A stretch of DNA of 9,660 bases from Candidatus Mediterraneibacter gallistercoris (GTDB lineage: Bacteria > Bacillota_A > Clostridia > Lachnospirales > Lachnospiraceae): the NCBI GenBank assembly GCA_019119745.1, contig DWWI01000024.1, forward strand, positions 1 to 9,660. The letters run 5' to 3'. The notes below the pieces were generated by a model. That model did not search any database. It was not told the DNA's origin and saw only the letters and a list, made by a program, of their open reading frames with translations. The position numbers and the translations under genes are program-made. Shown in pieces: positions 1 to 5,720 of this stretch. Numbering within the stretch: the stretch's first letter is position 1; the number at the start of each line of letters is the position of its first letter.

Positions 1-109
1 TCACTGTATTTCCGGAGCTTTCCGCTCCTTCTGTAAAGGATTTTACAAGTGCTGATGTATTTCCCTTTTTTCTGGGACTTCCGTTTAATATTACAATTTT
101 CTTACCCAT
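1..109 (-). CDS. NAD(P)H-dependent flavodoxin-fold oxidoreductase, N-terminal part (runs off left edge)
   Basis: I translated the first 36 codons by hand. The protein starts MGKKIVILNGSPRKKGNTSA. This is the first beta strand and FMN-phosphate loop (GSPRKKGNTS) of the flavodoxin-like NADPH-dependent FMN reductase family. The ATG at 107-109 has an AAGGAG ribosome site about 8 bases upstream on the minus strand. The gene starts only 19 bases after the stop of the oxidoreductase gene at 129-674, on the same strand. Its N-terminus is clearly paralogous to that protein (MSKKIVVITGSPRKNGNS). The two are therefore probably a tandem duplication transcribed as one operon from the promoter near 739-766. 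The family reduces FMN, quinones, azo or nitro compounds with NAD(P)H in the cytoplasm. The substrate cannot be judged from this fragment, and the C-terminal part lies outside the window. Confidence 0.85.
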   Translation of the reverse strand, partial: MGKKIVILNGSPRKKGNTSALVKSFTEGAESSGNTV

Positions 110-128
110 ACCGGTTCTCCTTTTCTAC

Positions 129-674
129 TCAGATCTTCTCAGCCAGCGCCGCTGCCTGAGCGCATCCGTCTGTCTTGTCGATATCTCCTGTATTCAGGAC
201 GCCGGGAATCAGTACCTCGCCGATCATCTTCCATTTATTTAATGCAGCCGTGCGCTCCATGGGGATCCTCACTCCGTCCAGGACAGTCATATCCTCTTCT
301 TCGCAGCAGGCGATAACGGCGCATTCTTTCCCGGCAATATCTTTTCCGCCTACCACAAGAGAATAGATGCGGTCGATCACTGCCTTAATCTGAGACGGGA
401 TGGAATACCAGTAAACCGGCATGGTAAATACAAGCGCGTCCGCCTCCAAAACAGCCGGGGCGATGGTATTGAAATCATCGTCAAAGGTACAGGCCTTTCC
501 TGTGCTGTAACAGGTCTCGCACGCATGGCAGCCGCCCAGCTTCATCATGGCTGCATCGAATCTTGTAACCGTGTGTCCTTTCTCTTCCGCCGCTTTAATG
601 AAAGCGTCTGTCATAGCAAAACTGTTTCCGTTCTTACGCGGGCTTCCTGTAATTACAACGATCTTTTTACTCAT
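129..674 (-). CDS. Flavodoxin-family NAD(P)H oxidoreductase with four-cysteine (iron-sulfur-flavoprotein-like) motif
   Basis: This is a 181-residue cytoplasmic protein of the NADPH-dependent FMN reductase/flavodoxin superfamily, full length for the family. Visible features are the FMN-phosphate loop TGSPRKNGNS (residues 9-18), a cysteine cluster C49-x2-C52-x2-C55-x6-C62 followed by the acidic run FDDDF, and the family stretch PVYWYSIPSQIKAVIDR (86-102) that helps bind flavin and forms the dimer face. The spacing fits the compact CX2CX2CX4-7C motif known for archaeal and clostridial iron-sulfur flavoproteins, so a 4Fe-4S cluster is possible. However, many relatives with this cysteine pattern are annotated only as flavin reductases. 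I chose the ATG at 672-674 because it has an AGGAG site 8 bases upstream and aligns with the paralogue's start. A longer frame opening at 743 would begin inside the promoter -10 box. It is divergent from the HxlR-type regulator gene, which suggests control by that regulator. The physiological substrate is unknown. Confidence 0.87.
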   Translation of the reverse strand: MSKKIVVITGSPRKNGNSFAMTDAFIKAAEEKGHTVTRFDAAMMKLGGCHACETCYSTGKACTFDDDFNTIAPAVLEADALVFTMPVYWYSIPSQIKAVIDRIYSLVVGGKDIAGKECAVIACCEEEDMTVLDGVRIPMERTAALNKWKMIGEVLIPGVLNTGDIDKTDGCAQAAALAEKI

Positions 675-738
675 GATAATCTCTCCTTCTTCCTGATTTT
701 CTGCAGCAGATTTGACTTTATCTGCTGTTGATATTACA

Positions 739-766
739 ATCATAGCAAGAATACGTCATAAAACAA
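739..766 (-). promoter_or_regulatory. Promoter of the oxidoreductase operon
   Basis: On the minus strand TTGTTT (761-766) is followed after 16 bases by TATGAT (739-744), close to sigma-A consensus. It predicts a transcript start near 732 and a leader of about 58 bases before the ATG at 674. The -35 box overlaps the left arm of the inverted repeat at 765-791, so a protein bound there should block RNA polymerase. Confidence 0.6.
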
Positions 767-791
767 GTACGCACATAAAAGTGCGATACTT
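765..791. promoter_or_regulatory. Inverted repeat, probable operator of the HxlR-type regulator
   Basis: The arms are AAGTACGCAC (765-774) and GTGCG-A-TACTT (781-791), separated by ATAAAA. They are perfectly complementary apart from one inserted A. The repeat sits between the divergent oxidoreductase and regulator genes. It overlaps the minus-strand -35 box and lies immediately upstream of a possible plus-strand -10 (TACAAT, 791-796). AAGTA/TACTT half-sites resemble elements bound by HxlR-family regulators such as YodB, although there the arms are known as TACT-N7-AGTA, a different arrangement. A further ATACTTAC copy lies at 805-812. Binding by this regulator is inferred from position. Confidence 0.55.
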
Positions 792-829
792 ACAATCAGG
801 TTTAATACTTACCTAAAGGAGAGTGTAAA

Positions 830-1162
830 ATGGGCAAAAGATGCATTTCCAATGAAAACTTAAGCACTACCGGATTCAGTTATACGTTATCGCTGATCAA
901 CGGGAAATATAAAATGACGATCCTCTACACACTGATGGAATTCGGTGTGGTGAGATTCAATGAAATGAAAAAATACATCGGACAGATTTCCTATAAAACG
1001 CTGAGCTCCACATTAAAAGAACTGGAAGCAGACCAGCTTGTCCACAGGGAAGAATACCCGCAGATCCCGCCCAAAGTAGAGTACAGTCTGACAGAAAGGG
1101 GCAAGTCACTGATCCCTATTCTGGACGGAATGTGCGAGTGGGGTGATAAAAACCGGCTTTAA
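830..1162 (+). CDS. HxlR-family winged-helix transcriptional regulator, YodB/HypR-like
   Basis: This 110-residue protein has the full HxlR pattern: LSLINGKYKMTILYTL (residues 20-35), RFNEMKKYIGQISYKTLSSTLKEL (42-65, the recognition-helix region), and IPPKVEYSLTERGKSLIPIL (79-98, wing and dimer segment). The start at 830 has an AAAGGAG site ending about 8 bases upstream. HxlR proteins bind DNA as dimers. The redox-sensing members YodB and HypR of Bacillus use an N-terminal cysteine that reacts with quinones or disulfide stress. Here Cys5 and Cys102 sit almost exactly where YodB has Cys6 and Cys101, so thiol sensing through an intersubunit disulfide is a reasonable inference. It is divergent from two flavin oxidoreductase genes, the arrangement expected for a regulator of an electrophile-detoxifying reductase. 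Autoregulation through the inverted repeat at 765-791 is likely. The family assignment is firm; the signal is unproven. Confidence 0.93.
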   Translation: MGKRCISNENLSTTGFSYTLSLINGKYKMTILYTLMEFGVVRFNEMKKYIGQISYKTLSSTLKELEADQLVHREEYPQIPPKVEYSLTERGKSLIPILDGMCEWGDKNRL

Positions 1163-1192
1163 GGCAGAGAATTCAGCCTCTGTCTGTATTTT
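1163..1192 (+). terminator. Possible weak terminator after the HxlR gene
   Basis: GGCAGAG (1163-1169) can pair with CTCTGTC (1178-1184), with one G-U pair and an 8-base loop, followed by TGTATTTT. It starts directly after the regulator's stop codon, in the 28-base gap between convergent genes. The T-tract is interrupted, so termination may be inefficient. Confidence 0.4.
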
Positions 1193-2363
1193 ATGCCGTC
1201 TTCAGTTTCTTTGCGCTCTGCACTCTTTTTTCGCTGCGCACCCTCATGGTGATCAGCACAAAAGCGCAGGCGATGAAGAGGATTCCTCCCAGAACAATGT
1301 ACTGAGTACCCATTCTTGACAGGAAGAAACCACATACGGAAGTCCCCACCGTTGTTCCCAGATTCGTAGATGCAAGGAACAGACCATTGGCAAAATCAGG
1401 CGCCTTCGGCGCTGCTGTGGCAAGCCAGTACTGATTGATATTGGCCGCCGCTCCGGCAAGCACGCCCCAGACAAAAGTGAGCACCACCATCGGAACTGTG
1501 AAGCAGCCGAGGAAGAAAAGCACCGCATACACCGCCGCAAGAAGGAACGGGAATGTGACAACAAATCCCAGCGGACGGCTGCTCAGCATCCGGCCCGCGA
1601 TCAGGTTTCCCAGCATATTGGAAAGACCATATACAAGAAGAAGAATACTGATCAGCCCTGCCGAAAGCTGTGTCACAGTCTCCATGTATTCGGAAAGATA
1701 ACTGTATACACCGAATACGGACCCGTTTAGGAACATAACTCCGAAGATAGACAGCCATGTCCTGCTTTCTTTGAGCACACTCAGCTGAGACCCGTAGGAC
1801 AGCTTTTCTTTTACCGGAAGATCCGGCACTGCAATGATCGTAGCGATCAGGGCTGCCGCATTGACAGCCGCGAAGAAAAGCATACCGACTCTCAGCGACG
1901 TCATGTTTGCGATATAACTTACGATCGGCACTCCGAGAACCATGCCTGCGGACACTCCCATCATAACTTTAGACACAGCCTTCGGCGCGTCCTTCTCCGG
2001 TACAGAAGAACCTGCAACCGACATTGCCATCGATACATACACCGGCTGGAAAAAAGCCGGGATCACACGGGTGATCAGAACAACCGGAAAGTTCGTGGCA
2101 AATGCTGAGATCACATTACACACCGTAAATACACTCAGAACAAGTATCATTGCCTTTTTTCTATTTACTCCTGAGAAAAAAAGCGGCATCGTAGGTCCGG
2201 ATACTGCTACGACCAGTGCGAACATACTGACGAGCAGGCCTGCCGCTGCGACTGTCACTCCATAATTCTCGGAGACCAGAGGAAGGATGCCGACCACGCC
2301 CATCTCTGTATTAATAATACTGAAAACGCCAATTGTTAAAATCAGGATCAAGCCTTTTTTCAT
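1191..2363 (-). CDS. Major facilitator superfamily transporter, DHA1 (AraJ/PbuE-like) efflux type
   Basis: This is a 390-residue inner-membrane protein made mostly of hydrophobic segments, fitting the 12 transmembrane helices and usual length of DHA1-family MFS carriers. It has a degenerate loop 2-3 motif A (FSGVNRKKAMI, about residues 63-73), a TM4 segment with an arginine (LITRVIPAFFQPVY), and a TM5 motif-C-like stretch (GVSAGMVLGVPIVSYI) typical of proton-driven antiporters. The C-terminus is short and basic (RSEKRVQSAKKLKTA). The ATG at 2361-2363 follows an AGGAGG site by 10 bases. Relatives export drugs, purine nucleosides or sugars; nothing in the sequence fixes the substrate. It is convergent with the HxlR-type regulator gene and divergent from the copper operon. 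Its own likely promoter is at 2399-2427, so it is probably a single-gene transcript. Confidence 0.9.
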   Translation of the reverse strand: MKKGLILILTIGVFSIINTEMGVVGILPLVSENYGVTVAAAGLLVSMFALVVAVSGPTMPLFFSGVNRKKAMILVLSVFTVCNVISAFATNFPVVLITRVIPAFFQPVYVSMAMSVAGSSVPEKDAPKAVSKVMMGVSAGMVLGVPIVSYIANMTSLRVGMLFFAAVNAAALIATIIAVPDLPVKEKLSYGSQLSVLKESRTWLSIFGVMFLNGSVFGVYSYLSEYMETVTQLSAGLISILLLVYGLSNMLGNLIAGRMLSSRPLGFVVTFPFLLAAVYAVLFFLGCFTVPMVVLTFVWGVLAGAAANINQYWLATAAPKAPDFANGLFLASTNLGTTVGTSVCGFFLSRMGTQYIVLGGILFIACAFVLITMRVRSEKRVQSAKKLKTA

Positions 2364-2398
2364 CTCAACAAAACCTCCTTCATACTTTTTACACGTTC

Positions 2399-2427
2399 AA
2401 TTTATCAGGCGTTTATTAAAATAGCAA
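2399..2427 (-). promoter_or_regulatory. Candidate promoter of the MFS transporter gene
   Basis: On the minus strand TTGCTA (2422-2427) is followed after 17 bases by TAAATT (2399-2404), each matching four of six consensus bases. It lies about 35 bases upstream of the start codon in a very A+T-rich stretch, where chance matches are common. Confidence 0.4.
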
Positions 2428-2537
2428 ATATTTATATTTAATGTTTTTTCATAGTCTAAACCTATACATTCTAAAATAATCTCTCATCTCCAGCCCCCCT
2501 AATTCAAAATAACAGTTCAAATTTTTTCTTTCACAGG

Positions 2538-2566
2538 TTGACATATACCACCACAGGGTATATATT
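2538..2566 (+). promoter_or_regulatory. Copper-regulated promoter of csoR-copA
   Basis: A perfect -35 TTGACA (2538-2543) and a 5/6 -10 TATATT (2561-2566) are separated by exactly 17 bases. This is near-ideal sigma-A spacing, with the start of transcription near 2573. The spacer is almost entirely occupied by the first CsoR box, so repressor and polymerase should exclude each other. Confidence 0.82.
2545..2561. promoter_or_regulatory. CsoR operator box 1 (between -35 and -10)
   Basis: ATACCACCACAGGGTAT is a 17-bp imperfect palindrome (ATACC ... GGTAT). It has the G/C-rich core and A/T flanks of known CsoR sites on Firmicute copper promoters. It fills the spacer of the csoR promoter. Confidence 0.7.
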
Positions 2567-2582
2567 ATATGTGCAGAAAGAA

Positions 2583-2599
2583 ATACCCCATAGGGGTTT
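2583..2599. promoter_or_regulatory. CsoR operator box 2 (in the leader)
   Basis: ATACCCCATAGGGGTTT is a 17-bp near-perfect palindrome of the same length and outer pattern as box 1, closer to the CsoR consensus. Its centre is 38 bp downstream of box 1's centre, inside the predicted 5' leader and just before the csoR ribosome site (2601-2607). It could act as a roadblock or a second docking site for the CsoR tetramer. Confidence 0.75.
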
Positions 2600-2618
2600 G
2601 AAAGGAGTGTATAGATAC

Positions 2619-2930
2619 GTGGAAGAAAATAAAACCTGTACCGCCTGTAAGCATAAAACAAAAGAACGCTCGGAAAAAGAGCGGCGGAATATGCTGAACC
2701 GCCTGAACCGTATTGAAGGTCAGGTGCGCGGAATCAAAAAGATGGTAGAAAATGATGTATATTGTCCGGATATCCTGATTCAGGTATCCGCAGTCAACGC
2801 AGCACTGAACAGTTTTAATAAAGTTCTTCTGGCGGAGCATATCCGCACCTGTGTTGCGGAAGATATAAAAGAAGGAAAGGATGAGACCATCGACGAGCTG
2901 GTCCTTGTCCTGCAGAAACTGATGAAATAA
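2619..2930 (+). CDS. csoR: CsoR copper-sensing transcriptional repressor (GTG start)
   Basis: This 103-residue all-helical repressor of the CsoR/RcnR family contains the DNA-binding signature RLNRIEGQVRGIKKMVE (residues 28-44). Its Cu(I) ligands are Cys49, His74 and Cys78. The C-x24-H-x3-C spacing is the same as Cys36/His61/Cys65 of Mycobacterium CsoR, and Tyr48 precedes the first cysteine as in that protein. This distinguishes it from the nickel (RcnR), formaldehyde (FrmR) and persulfide (CstR) branches. I placed the start at GTG 2619. AAAGGAG (2601-2607) lies 11 bases upstream, and earlier in-frame starts fall in the ribosome site or in the -35 box. The N-terminal tail carries an extra CTACKH (7-12). 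It heads the copper operon, with copA 24 bases downstream. Apo-CsoR should repress from the two upstream boxes and leave when Cu(I) binds. Confidence 0.95.
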   Translation: MEENKTCTACKHKTKERSEKERRNMLNRLNRIEGQVRGIKKMVENDVYCPDILIQVSAVNAALNSFNKVLLAEHIRTCVAEDIKEGKDETIDELVLVLQKLMK

Positions 2931-2954
2931 CAGCAATTTTCAGGAGGTTTTATT

Positions 2955-5501
2955 ATGGAACAATATAATGTAACGGGCATGAGCTGTGCGGCGTGCAGCG
3001 CCCGGGTTGAAAAAGCTGTCTCCAAAGTTCCGGGAGTCACGTCCTGTTCTGTAAGTCTGCTGACCAATTCTATGGGAGTGGAAGGGACCGCGTCTCCGTC
3101 CGATATCATCGCCGCTGTAGAAGCGGCCGGATACGGTGCCTCGGAGAAAGGACACCACGCAGCGGAACAGGCCGGCGGAAGCGGTGTCTCCATCGCGGAG
3201 GCGGAGGATTCCCTGAAAGACAGAGAAACGCCGAAAATGAAACGGAGACTGATCGCCTCAATCTGCTTCTGGGTACCGCTGATGTATATTTCCATGGGAC
3301 ATATGATGTGGAACTGGCCGCTGCCGTCCGTTCTCGCAGACAATCATATGGCCATCGGTCTGGTTGAGCTTCTGCTCACAACCGCGGTCATGGTGATCAA
3401 TCAGAAGTTCTTTGTCAACGGATTTAAAGGACTGATCCATGGCGGACCGAATATGGATACACTGGTAGCCCTCGGAGCCAGCGCTTCCTATGTGTACAGT
3501 CTCTATGCCCTGTTTGCCATGTCTGCCGCCCTGACTCAGGGAGATGCGGCAGGCGCCATGACTTATATGCATGAATTTTATTTTGAATCAGCCTCCACGA
3601 TCCTGACGCTGATCACAGTCGGGAAACTGCTGGAGGCTATCTCAAAAGGCCGTACCACGGACGCCCTGAAAGGTCTCATGAAACTGGCTCCGAAAACAGC
3701 CACTGTGATCCGGAACGGTTCTGAGGAAGTCGTTTCCATAGAACAGGTACGAAAAGGCGACATATTCGTAGTAAAACCCGGCGAGAATATCCCGGTAGAC
3801 GGTATCGTGCTGGAAGGCACCAGCGCAGTCAATGAATCCGCTCTCACCGGCGAAAGTATCCCGGTCGATAAAAATGCCGGCGACGCTGTCTCGGCGGCAA
3901 CTCTGAATCAGTCCGGCTATCTCCGGTGCGAGGCGTCCCGTGTAGGCGAGGATACCACACTTTCGCAGATCATTCAGATGGTCAGCGACGCTGCGGCAAC
4001 AAAAGCGCCCATCGCCAAAGTAACGGACCGTGTATCAGGCGTATTCGTTCCCGCCGTGATCGCAATCGCGATCGTCACACTGATCGTATGGCTTCTTGCC
4101 GGACAGACAGTAGGTTTCGCTCTTGCAAGAGCAATCTCCGTGCTGGTCATCAGCTGCCCCTGTGCGCTGGGACTGGCCACTCCTGTAGCCATCATGGTAG
4201 GCAACGGCATGGGAGCAAAGAACGGTATTATGTTTAAGACCGCTGTATCACTGGAAGAAGCCGGAAAGACACAGATCGTTGCTCTTGATAAAACCGGAAC
4301 GATCACCAGCGGTGAACCGAAAGTAACCGATATGATCCCCGCAGACGGGGTTACGGAACAGGAGCTCCTCTCCTATGCATATGCCCTGGAGAAAAAGAGC
4401 GAGCATCCTCTTGCCCGCGCCGTCATTGTAAAAGCGGAAGAAAACGGACAGAAGGATTCCCTGAAGCAGCTTGAAGCAGAAGAATTCCAGGCTGTGCCGG
4501 GCAACGGACTTTCCGGAAAGATCGACGGTTCTCTGATCTGCGGCGGCAACTTAAAATTTATCAGCCAGAACACCGAGATATCCGAAGCGACTTCACAGAC
4601 CGCCGGCCGGCTTGCAGAAGAAGGAAAAACACCTCTGTTCTTCAGCAGGGACGGCAGGCTGATGGGTATCATCGCCGTAGCTGACGTCATTAAAGAGGAC
4701 AGCCCGAAAGCCATCAGAGAGCTCCAGAATATGGGTATCCGCGTTGTCATGCTGACCGGCGACAACGAGCGTACCGCAAAAGCCATCGGAGCTCAGGCCG
4801 GTGTGGATGAAGTCATCGCAGGCGTATTGCCTGACGGAAAGGAAAGCGTCATCCGCTCTCTGAAGAAAAAGGGCAAAGTGGCAATGGTAGGCGACGGCAT
4901 CAACGACGCCCCGGCTCTTACCAGAGCCGACATGGGTATCGCCATCGGAGCCGGTACGGATATCGCTATCGACGCCGCGGATGTGGTCCTGATGAAGAGC
5001 CGGCTTACCGATGTTCCTGCGGCGATCCGCTTAAGCCGCGCGACGCTGCGCAACATCCACGAGAACCTGTTCTGGGCGTTCTTCTACAATGCCATCGGTA
5101 TTCCGCTGGCGGCCGGCGTATGGATCCCGCTGTTCGGATGGCAGTTAAATCCGATGTTCGGAGCCGCGGCCATGAGCCTTTCCAGCTTCTGTGTCGTAAG
5201 CAATGCACTGCGTCTTAACTGGTTCAAAATGTATGATTCCAGTAAAGATAGAAAAATCAAAACAAAGAAACAAAACAAGGAGGAGACAACAATGACAAAA
5301 ACAATAAAAATCGAAGGAATGATGTGCGGACACTGCGAGGCTACTGTAAAGAAAGCCCTTGAGGCTCTCGATCAGGTAGATGCAGCTGAAGTAAGCCATG
5401 AGGCAGGCACAGCTGTTGTAACACTCAACTCTGACGTAAGCGACGACGTACTGAAAAAGACTGTAGAAGATAAAGACTACAAAGTAGTGGGAATCGAATA
5501 A
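2955..5501 (+). CDS. copA: Cu(I)-exporting P1B-type ATPase CopA, with in-frame C-terminal CopZ domain
   Basis: This 848-residue membrane pump expels cytoplasmic Cu(I) using ATP. In order it has an N-terminal heavy-metal-associated domain with GMSCAAC (residues 8-14), membrane segments, the actuator TGES (298-301), the ion-site CPC (401-403) in SCPCALGLATP, the phosphorylation site DKTGT (D445), the nucleotide-binding SEHP (H484), TGDN (601-604) and the hinge GDGIND (646-651). Y711-N712 and M740-x2-S743-S744 in the last helices are the P1B-1 (copper) signature, so zinc or cadmium is unlikely. Instead of ending near residue 775, the frame continues through a lysine-rich linker (about 764-779) into a second metal domain with GMMCGHC (788-794), an entire CopZ. 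The start is preceded by AGGAGG with 7-base spacing. It is co-transcribed with csoR and ended by the hairpin at 5531-5572. Most copA genes encode a protein near 750-800 residues, with copZ separate. Confidence 0.97.
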   Translation: MEQYNVTGMSCAACSARVEKAVSKVPGVTSCSVSLLTNSMGVEGTASPSDIIAAVEAAGYGASEKGHHAAEQAGGSGVSIAEAEDSLKDRETPKMKRRLIASICFWVPLMYISMGHMMWNWPLPSVLADNHMAIGLVELLLTTAVMVINQKFFVNGFKGLIHGGPNMDTLVALGASASYVYSLYALFAMSAALTQGDAAGAMTYMHEFYFESASTILTLITVGKLLEAISKGRTTDALKGLMKLAPKTATVIRNGSEEVVSIEQVRKGDIFVVKPGENIPVDGIVLEGTSAVNESALTGESIPVDKNAGDAVSAATLNQSGYLRCEASRVGEDTTLSQIIQMVSDAAATKAPIAKVTDRVSGVFVPAVIAIAIVTLIVWLLAGQTVGFALARAISVLVISCPCALGLATPVAIMVGNGMGAKNGIMFKTAVSLEEAGKTQIVALDKTGTITSGEPKVTDMIPADGVTEQELLSYAYALEKKSEHPLARAVIVKAEENGQKDSLKQLEAEEFQAVPGNGLSGKIDGSLICGGNLKFISQNTEISEATSQTAGRLAEEGKTPLFFSRDGRLMGIIAVADVIKEDSPKAIRELQNMGIRVVMLTGDNERTAKAIGAQAGVDEVIAGVLPDGKESVIRSLKKKGKVAMVGDGINDAPALTRADMGIAIGAGTDIAIDAADVVLMKSRLTDVPAAIRLSRATLRNIHENLFWAFFYNAIGIPLAAGVWIPLFGWQLNPMFGAAAMSLSSFCVVSNALRLNWFKMYDSSKDRKIKTKKQNKEETTMTKTIKIEGMMCGHCEATVKKALEALDQVDAAEVSHEAGTAVVTLNSDVSDDVLKKTVEDKDYKVVGIE
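5277..5285 (+). promoter_or_regulatory. Internal Shine-Dalgarno site for CopZ inside the copA frame
   Basis: AAGGAGGAG is a near-perfect anti-16S match whose AGGAGG core ends 8 bases before an in-frame ATG (5292). It encodes part of the linker (Lys-Glu-Glu), in a very A-rich, probably unstructured stretch that favours ribosome entry. It is the strongest reason to expect a second, shorter protein from this frame. Confidence 0.75.
5292..5501 (+). CDS. copZ: CopZ copper chaperone, nested in frame at the 3' end of copA
   Basis: Starting at the internal ATG, the frame encodes a 69-residue protein, exactly the usual length of free-standing CopZ. It has a ferredoxin-like HMA fold pattern: beta 1 TKTIKIEGM, the Cu(I)-binding MCGHC loop (Cys12 and Cys15 in CopZ numbering), an alpha-1 of the form EATVKKALEAL, and a C-terminal DYKVVGIE strand. 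CopZ shuttles Cu(I) to CopA and can deliver copper to CsoR. No stop separates it from copA, so it should be made both as the C-terminal domain of CopA and, by internal initiation at 5277-5285, as a free chaperone. The likely origin is two adjacent genes whose intervening stop was lost. A sequencing error that removed a stop cannot be excluded from sequence alone, but would need only one base change. Confidence 0.72.
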   Translation: MTKTIKIEGMMCGHCEATVKKALEALDQVDAAEVSHEAGTAVVTLNSDVSDDVLKKTVEDKDYKVVGIE

Positions 5502-5530
5502 ATACAATATCCGGTTTTATCCCTGACCTG

Positions 5531-5572
5531 AAAATACCGGGCAGACCTCAGCTGAGATCCGCCCGGTATTTT
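5531..5572 (+). terminator. Strong intrinsic terminator of the copper operon, possibly bidirectional
   Basis: AAAATACCGGGC (5531-5542) and GCCCGGTATTTT (5561-5572) are perfectly complementary over 12 bp. The 18-base loop holds the palindrome CTCAGCTGAG (5548-5557). T-rich sequence ends the right arm and continues TTCTTT-like. It begins 30 bases after the copA/copZ stop. Because the arms begin with AAAA and end with TTTT, it also offers a U-run to transcripts of the GH32 operon arriving from the other side. Confidence 0.85.
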
Positions 5573-5611
5573 CTTTGGAAACCGGCGCAAAAATCATAGA
5601 CAGCTTATTTC

Positions 5612-5629
5612 CGGTCTTTCGTCAGACCG
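5612..5629 (-). other. Short hairpin downstream of the GH32 gene
   Basis: CGGTCT (5612-5617) pairs perfectly with AGACCG (5624-5629) around a 6-base loop, about 90 bases past the GH32 stop. No T-run follows directly on the minus strand, so it may protect the mRNA 3' end rather than terminate. The remaining gene-free sequence at 5573-5720 shows nothing else firm. Confidence 0.35.
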
Positions 5630-5720
5630 CAAGCTCTCTATATTCTTTTACCTCCGGTTCGTCATTTTCCCGCATCTTTGCATCCTGCTCCTCTGATAAA
5701 TTATCTTTGTCGGATACAGA

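Noticed and set aside
675..743. N-terminal extension of the oxidoreductase to an upstream ATG at 743
   Set aside because: The upstream ATG overlaps the predicted -10 box and lacks a ribosome site. The ATG at 674 has AGGAG and matches the paralogue's N-terminus.
2431..2530. Possible small gene or RNA in the A+T-rich gap before the csoR promoter
   Set aside because: I found no ribosome site with a plausible frame, no convincing hairpin and no repeats. It appears to be only promoter-proximal spacer.
2538..2618. N-terminal extension of CsoR
   Set aside because: This stretch contains the -35, the -10, both CsoR boxes and the ribosome site. The family's N-terminus fits the GTG at 2619.
2780..3343. 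187-codon open frame on the minus strand across csoR and copA
   Set aside because: It is antisense to two confidently identified copper genes, with low-complexity Ser/Ala-rich translation and no motif.
5251..5291. Programmed frameshift signal in the copA-copZ linker
   Set aside because: The A-rich stretch has no heptamer of the X-XXY-YYZ type in the reading frame. copA and copZ are already in the same frame, so none is needed.
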